Below the pieces are notes generated by a model, which did not search any database, was not told the origin of the DNA, and worked only from the letters and a program-made list of their open reading frames with translations. A stretch of 64,000 nucleotides of DNA, from positions 706,001 to 770,000 of the forward strand of contig CALNXK010000183.1 in NCBI GenBank assembly GCA_942486035.1, in the 5' to 3' direction. A program made the position numbers and the translations under genes. The DNA is from Porites lobata (lineage: Eukaryota > Cnidaria > Anthozoa > Scleractinia > Poritidae). Below, one piece after another: positions 59,261-64,000 of the stretch; the stretch's first letter is position 1; the number at the start of each line of letters is the position of its first letter.

Positions 59261-60826
59261 TACATTCTCCATCACGGCTACCGCTAAAATTGGGCCTGAT
59301 ACAAACTCTCTCACGTTTGTGCCCGTTACGGCCAGATTTTGGCCGTAACGCTGATTGGCTGTTAGAACAATGCCACAAGATCTGATTGGCTATCGGAAAC
59401 ACCGGAAGTTGAAAGCGCTTATTCCTCGCGTGGTTGTTTTCGTGAAAGATCCGCCGTCGGCGGAGAGAAGGATCGATTTTGCTGTCTTTTTTATTTTTTT
59501 ATGGTCTTATGGTAGGAAAATATGCCTCAATATGTGCCATGGAAATTCTGAAAATGCATATGGTTGTTCATATCTTCTCAGGATTTGCTTTATTTACGGA
59601 ACTAATGTAAGTGTATCGCGGAGTTCAATCCCTCTACAAGCTGTCGACCACTAACAAGGTGCATTTTGATTTACCAACAAACGAGTGCAAATCAGAATAG
59701 TGTCCATCTTAAAACTGCTTTCATTTGAACTTAGCCGGGAATGACTTCTCTGAACGAGGTACGCAAGCGGAGGTTTACTGCTAAAGAAACCTCAATCGCC
59801 AACGGTGAAATAGTAGACGAAAAATATCGCATCGCTGCTCAAGGAATTTTTTGTAGGCATTAATATAAGCTAGTGGCTCTAGTCTTAAGGTAACAGACTT
59901 GTTTTTTGACTTCGCTTTTTGCAAAAAATAAACCCGGAAAACTGGTGTCCTCGTTCGTTGGCTGTTTGCTGTTTGTTAAATTCGATTAATAAATTTAGCG
60001 AGCTTTTCAGACCTGCAGTAAAACAACAACAAAGTGTGTTTGTAATACTGTTTTTCGTTTTGTTTATAGGTCAGTTGAGCATGCATTATTAGTAGAGTCG
60101 TTTCGTCTTTTCAAATTGCAGATAATGTTTATCTGGATTTATAAAAAAATATATATTTTTAGACGTTTGTTTCTCTAGGGACTCACTAACTCACGGGACC
60201 AAATCAGCTAAATTAAATGCACTTGAGAACTCGTTTGGTTTGTTCTGATATAATTTATATATCCTTTGAAAAAGTTCGCGATTTATTTCTCCAAGATTTT
60301 TAAAGATTTATGTACTACAAATCGGGCAAAATTGCCGAAGAAAATATAAAGGCAACAGAAAAATAGAAATTTCAGTATTATAAATTCGAGCGTGCCTAGC
60401 CAAAATATTAAAACTAGAACAGTGTGTCTTTTTACCTTCTACCCCAATAGAAATAACCTCCGAGGTCTCCTTTAATCTCGTAAGAAGTTAAATGTGATTG
60501 TGCTGACTGTTTTATTTTTAGTTTAAAAAATTAAGACGTAAAAGCTATCTTTTAAGTCAGCGAGTCTGCAGTTTTCCCACGTATGAAAATTTTGCATACT
60601 AAAAAAACAAGCACCGGAAGTAATTTTGGTTGGCTGATTCAGCAAATGTCAATCAATCAAAAAAGTGGGCACAGACGTTTCGTAGAAGGTTTGTATCAGG
60701 CTCTCTTTTCGTTTCGCCCTACCGCCGGAATGTTATTTACAAATTAAAGCGAAACGAAAATTGAGCCTGATCTCAGGTTACATACAACGGGTCTTTCTCA
60801 ATTTGGGACTGTGCAGAAATAATAAA
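59261..60826. other. Unassigned insertion within BEL-3
   Basis: 1.6 kb between the zinc-knuckle part and the MITE in gag. CCTGATACAAACTCTCTC near 59294 and its near-complement TTTGTATCAGGCTCTCTTTT near 60690 hint at inverted ends, and GTTACGGCC...GGCCGTAAC (59328-59349) forms a small hairpin. AT-rich inside, no coding motif recognised. Confidence 0.5.
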
Positions 60827-60938
60827 CAATTATTCTTTGAAAGCGAGGTGAATAGTGGCTAGATATTTACCGAGCCGCGAAAGCGGCGAGGTAAATATTC
60901 CTAAAGCCACTATTCACCGAGATTGAAAAGAATAATTG
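60827..60938. repeat. 112-bp perfect-looking hairpin
   Basis: CAATTATTCTTTGAAAGCGA ... GTGAATAGTGGCT ... TATTTACC ... GCCGC, then GAAA as loop, then GCGGCGAGGTAAATA ... AGCCACTATTCACCGAG ... AATAATTG. Arms about 54 bp with few mismatches and a GC-rich tip (GCCGCGAAAGCGGC). One arm is present at the end of the element at 29307-29832. Confidence 0.88.
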
Positions 60939-60944
60939 TTTTAA

Positions 60945-61633
60945 TATATACACACGAAGTGATCTCAACAAAAATTAGACTGGAAACCATTAAAAAGCAG
61001 AATTTGATTGACAGATCAAATCACGCGAAAGTTTAAAAATAGATCTTTGGCAATTCACAAGTTTAATACTTCGCAAACAACAGCGTAATGGCTTTAATGG
61101 ATTCGTTAAACGTTTGAATTGTTTCCTTACCTGAGAAGAAAAGAAGACGTTTGCTGTTTTCTGTTGACTCGCCAAGGTTATAGCCGAAAAGGTTTGTTGT
61201 GTCGTTCTTCGCATGAAGTGTTGACAAAAAATTATGGCGGCTCGGTTCCCCGTCTTCATGTAGAATTCTTTGTCCTATTTACTTGAAACGTAGAATTTCT
61301 GCAAACATTTGCTTTCAAATTTGTTTGTCATAACTAAACTTCGGCCTCTTCTACGCGAATAAATTAAACGGGAGTTGTAAACAATCCATCGACCACAAAA
61401 CTCAGTTACAGTAAATGGAAAAACGCCGTTTTGAATCCTTCGAAGTATTTTCTTGTCTAAAAAAAGTCAACCCTAGGATTTTGTCGACTTTTAAAAGATC
61501 GTTCTCTAAAAAAATGGGAAAAAAAGCGAGCTTACACATTATCCACTCGCTAGGAGGTGAATATTGTTGAATGGTCCGATATAGTGAACCAATCAGATTG
61601 CTTAAATCACCAAGATCACTGAGTGTGTATATA
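60945..61633 (-). mobile_element. MITE-like insertion in BEL-3 gag
   Basis: Ends TATATACACACGAAGTGATC and, reversed, TATATACACACTCAGTGATC. It interrupts BEL-3 gag just after the LKELSK segment. It is related to 29307-29832 over the right 110 bp and an internal segment (GACACAACAAACC, TTGGCGAGTCAACAG). Confidence 0.75.
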
Positions 61634-61637
61634 CTAA

Positions 61638-63366
61638 ACTTGGATAGCTCCTTTAAGTCCGGCTCTCTTCCACCTGACCTCTCGCGACACAACATCGCAG
61701 TCTTTCTCCACTTTCCTTGAAGATGACCTGGCAAACGATCATAGATGTGTCTCAAGTTTGTGGTACGATGAAGTTCACATGAACGCAACTCAGACATTGC
61801 CCAGCAACAGTTCTCAGTTGTCAAACAAGGCTAGGAGTGCAGCGTTATCTCCAGGTCTTATCTTTGGCCCATCGGTAACAGACGATTTCAAGGCTTGAAC
61901 TTTCATGGCGCTTTTTCCAAATCAGTGGTCTATTACCTTGAGGACCAACTGACATCCATTCGGTAACCCATGGTAGTTCTCAATTACTGCTTTTGTTCTA
62001 CCCGTAGTGAAGGACATCGAATAATTCACTCTCTTGCTGTCAGACAGTGATTTTTTTACATTCAACTTGGTCCCGGAAATTTGCTCTAAACCGTCGTTAC
62101 TTGGCTGGTTCGCCATCAAAAGGGGAAGGCTCAGGTTGTGGCTGTGACAGTCTCAGTTCCGTCCTTCCTAGAAGGTTGCTTGGGGTTCACAGACACTTTC
62201 TTTATTAGAAGGGGTTTGTTCAACAGGTGATGATTTTCAACACATCTGCACATTTCGCAAAGTATTTTTTACAGCAGTACGATCTTTATGTTCATCTGCG
62301 AGTCGGTTAGCTGAGCTCAAACGGTGACGGGGAAGAATGGACAAACTCTGGTGCATGAGGATTCAAGGTGCCAATTGAGTCTCCTTTCGCCGAGTTAATC
62401 GATTGTTGTTATGGTCTTTCTTTAGTCGACCTCGGCCTCATGACAGCATCATCCTTGTCTGGATCATCCGATCCTAGGTATTGTTCTGCATCCTCCTTTA
62501 TTGCGTCCTCGTAGACTTCGATAACAGCAGCAGCAATTGCACACTTAGCTCTTTTTGCGGTTCCCACTTGATGGAGTTGTGCAATCCTCGTCCTTAATTC
62601 AACTTCTTTGGCTTGGCTTCCAAAGCTCTTGCTCTAGAGGAGGTGGTGGATGCACGCGAGGCTTTACTATTTTTAGACTTCCGACTTGACTTGGTTGAAT
62701 TCTTTTCCCTTTCTTCATCTCGGAGTTGCTGTTCAGCATTGGTCATCCATTTCTGAACCACTTCACGAAAGGGAACTATCTTTTCATGCAAATCAATGTA
62801 GACCTGGTGGTCCTATGCTCGCTCTTCTCCACTTAACAAGTCCTGGATCCCTTCATGAAGATCCCCAAATAACTTGAATCGTTCATTTAATTTAATGCAT
62901 TCCAGACTGACTTGTTCGAGGTTTCTATTCAGTCCCATGAGTTTTGAATATTAGCAATTTGTGCCTGTGTTTCTCTCTCGAGTCTCCTTCGCTCACGGAC
63001 ATCTCCAGCAAGTTTATAGGATTTACCTCTTTCCGTTAACCTTTGTTCCCTTTTCCCGCCCATGCTCGCGGCGCCAGCAGATGCGCTTTCTGAGTTTGGA
63101 TTCTTGATGACGGCCTTGTCCGTACTTCCGAGTCGTTGTCCATTCCACAATTCCCCGAGAAAGTCAACTTCATCGTTCAAAGGTAAATTCGTTGCTTCGC
63201 TCCCCTTTGTCACGTAGCCCGACTCGATTGGAAAGGCATCTAGGACTGTACAATTTGCTTGTGGATAACAAGGCGAAAAATCAGTCTCCGAAATAGTCAC
63301 CTTTTCGCCTGCAGCAATCGTTTCATCGCTTTCGATGTCAACACTCGCCGAATCGCACACAGACAC
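61638..63366 (-). pseudogene. BEL-3 gag, N-terminal and middle parts
   Basis: Minus strand: an N-terminal part from ATG at 63366 with RLTERGKSYKLAGDVRERRR (compare [14 protein letters not shown] of BEL-1), then MHEKIVPFREVVQKWMTNAE and a Ser/Arg/Lys-rich coil (SSRKSKNSKASRASTTSSRA, 62791-62594), then the gag core end with HIYDRLPGHLQGKWRK and REPDLKELSK (61824-61640). Frameshifts and stops lie between the parts. The MITE at 60945-61633 cuts the last part. Confidence 0.8.
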
Positions 63367-63555
63367 GACAAACTTGATTCAACAACATGCACGGTTTTAT
63401 GTATCAACACAACAAAATTCTTCATAGACGGAAAATATCTCAGACAATTTGCTTACGATGAGATGATCACTTCGTCGACAAACTCCGCAAATCGAAGACA
63501 TCAGAGACTGACAAGACTCGATTGAACCAACAGTCCAACAGCAAAACGAAGAAAC

Positions 63556-63754
63556 TGTAAGGTGCAAATCCACTCGTAAACTAGCATTAACACTTTATTC
63601 GGACAAAGCAAACCAATCGGTACAAACAAGGGTATATATACGTCGGACAAGACCAGCCAATCCGTACAAACAAGGATATATATACGTTGTCAAGCGTTCA
63701 AACGTCGTTACTTCGTGTGAATCGCTCCAATATGATATATCGAGTGACTTCGTA

Positions 63755-63786
<32 letters not shown>

Positions 63787-63844
63787 AACTCATCACGTGA
63801 TCTAAAAGGACGGGAAACAAAAAACAAGGACCCCAACCGCAACA
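63556..63844 (-). repeat. 5' LTR of BEL-3
   Basis: On the + strand starts TGTAAGGTGCAAATCCACTC and ends CCCAACCGCAACA. It contains a poly(A) run of about 27 bases (63759-63785) and AGGATATATAT boxes. Followed by the AGTGT target duplication. Confidence 0.9.
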
Positions 63845-63849
63845 AGTGT

Positions 63850-64000
63850 CTTGCAGATTAATCATCTGCCTCAGCTTTCGGCTTCAGCAAATAGCTGATC
63901 TGCTCGCCGCTGACAAATCGCGATATTTTGCTTAACTTCGTCCAATAATTGTTAAATAATCAAAAAAAAAAAGAACTATCCAGCCATGACACAGATTCTT
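63850..64000. other. Flank after BEL-3; interspersed-repeat-like sequence
   Basis: Contains TGCCTCAGCTTTCGGCTTCA and CTGATCTGCTCGCC, with a small internal inverted repeat; it looks like the start of another interspersed repeat. No ferlin exon was recognised in these 151 bases. Confidence 0.45.

Larger units (their letters stand above)
48337..63844 (-). mobile_element. BEL/Pao retrotransposon with nested insertions (BEL-3), antisense
   Basis: LTRs at 63556-63844 (5') and 48337-48606 (3') bound a 15.5-kb span. A 5-bp target duplication AGTGT flanks it exactly (48332-48336 and 63845-63849). Reading on the minus strand: gag (63366 down to about 61640), a MITE insertion, an unassigned segment, zinc knuckles (59260-58800), a 180-bp MITE, the reverse transcriptase from motif B on (58590-58036), a 7.1-kb TTAA transposon, then the rest of RT, RNase H, integrase and the C-terminal end (50921-48741). 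Protease and the N-terminal RT are missing. The element is dead and older than the DNA transposon inside it. Confidence 0.9.

Noticed and set aside
1..64000. tRNA or rRNA genes.
   Set aside because: I looked for cloverleaf A and B boxes and for rRNA stretches and saw none I could support by eye; short GGTTCAATC-like words alone are not enough.

Overview
The window looks like a stretch of an invertebrate animal nuclear genome. It is AT-rich, has short exons with GT/AG splice sites in long introns, and is full of BEL/Pao, LINE, Penelope-like and MITE-type repeats. Several repeats and the retrotransposon types suggest a cnidarian, probably an anthozoan such as a stony coral; that assignment is inference from style, not from a marker gene.

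The one host gene I can support is on the + strand and runs through most of the window. It is a ferlin (multi-C2 membrane-fusion protein of the dysferlin/otoferlin family). Twenty small exons from 3471 to 46974 join in phase into 550 codons with no stop. They cover C2A (exons 1-4), a charged linker (exon 5), C2B (exons 6-10), a variable linker (exon 11), the FerI-type segment (exons 12-13), C2C (exons 14-19) and the conserved segment that follows C2C (exon 20). The 3' part of the gene (FerA/DysF region, later C2 domains and the C-terminal membrane anchor expected of ferlins) is not in the window. The first exon lies in a tandem segmental duplication (2476-3803 and 5572-6903), so there are two candidate first exons; the second carries five differences, all amino-acid changing, including loss of the C2A Asp of the SDP motif.

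The introns are packed with mobile DNA. Intron 5 holds a young full-length BEL/Pao element (14831-22074, sense strand, 453-bp LTRs about 99% alike, 5-bp target duplication, three reading-frame lesions). Intron 12 holds a 5'-truncated LINE reverse transcriptase (antisense). Intron 13 holds a GIY-YIG remnant and an old, heavily broken BEL element (34759-40592) that itself contains a small retroposon. After exon 20 lies a third BEL element in antisense (48337-63844, target duplication AGTGT). It is broken up by a 7.1-kb DNA transposon with 795-bp terminal inverted repeats at a TTAA target (50926-58031), by two or more MITEs and by an internal deletion. Many smaller inverted-repeat elements (pogo-like, hAT-like, TTAA-type) and microsatellites sit in the other introns, some within 100 bp of splice sites.

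I found no convincing new multi-gene system. The observations most worth checking are the duplicated first exon of the ferlin gene, the long-TIR TTAA transposon with its exact empty site, and the possible effect of sense-strand LTR poly(A) signals and repeat-built acceptor regions on ferlin splicing.
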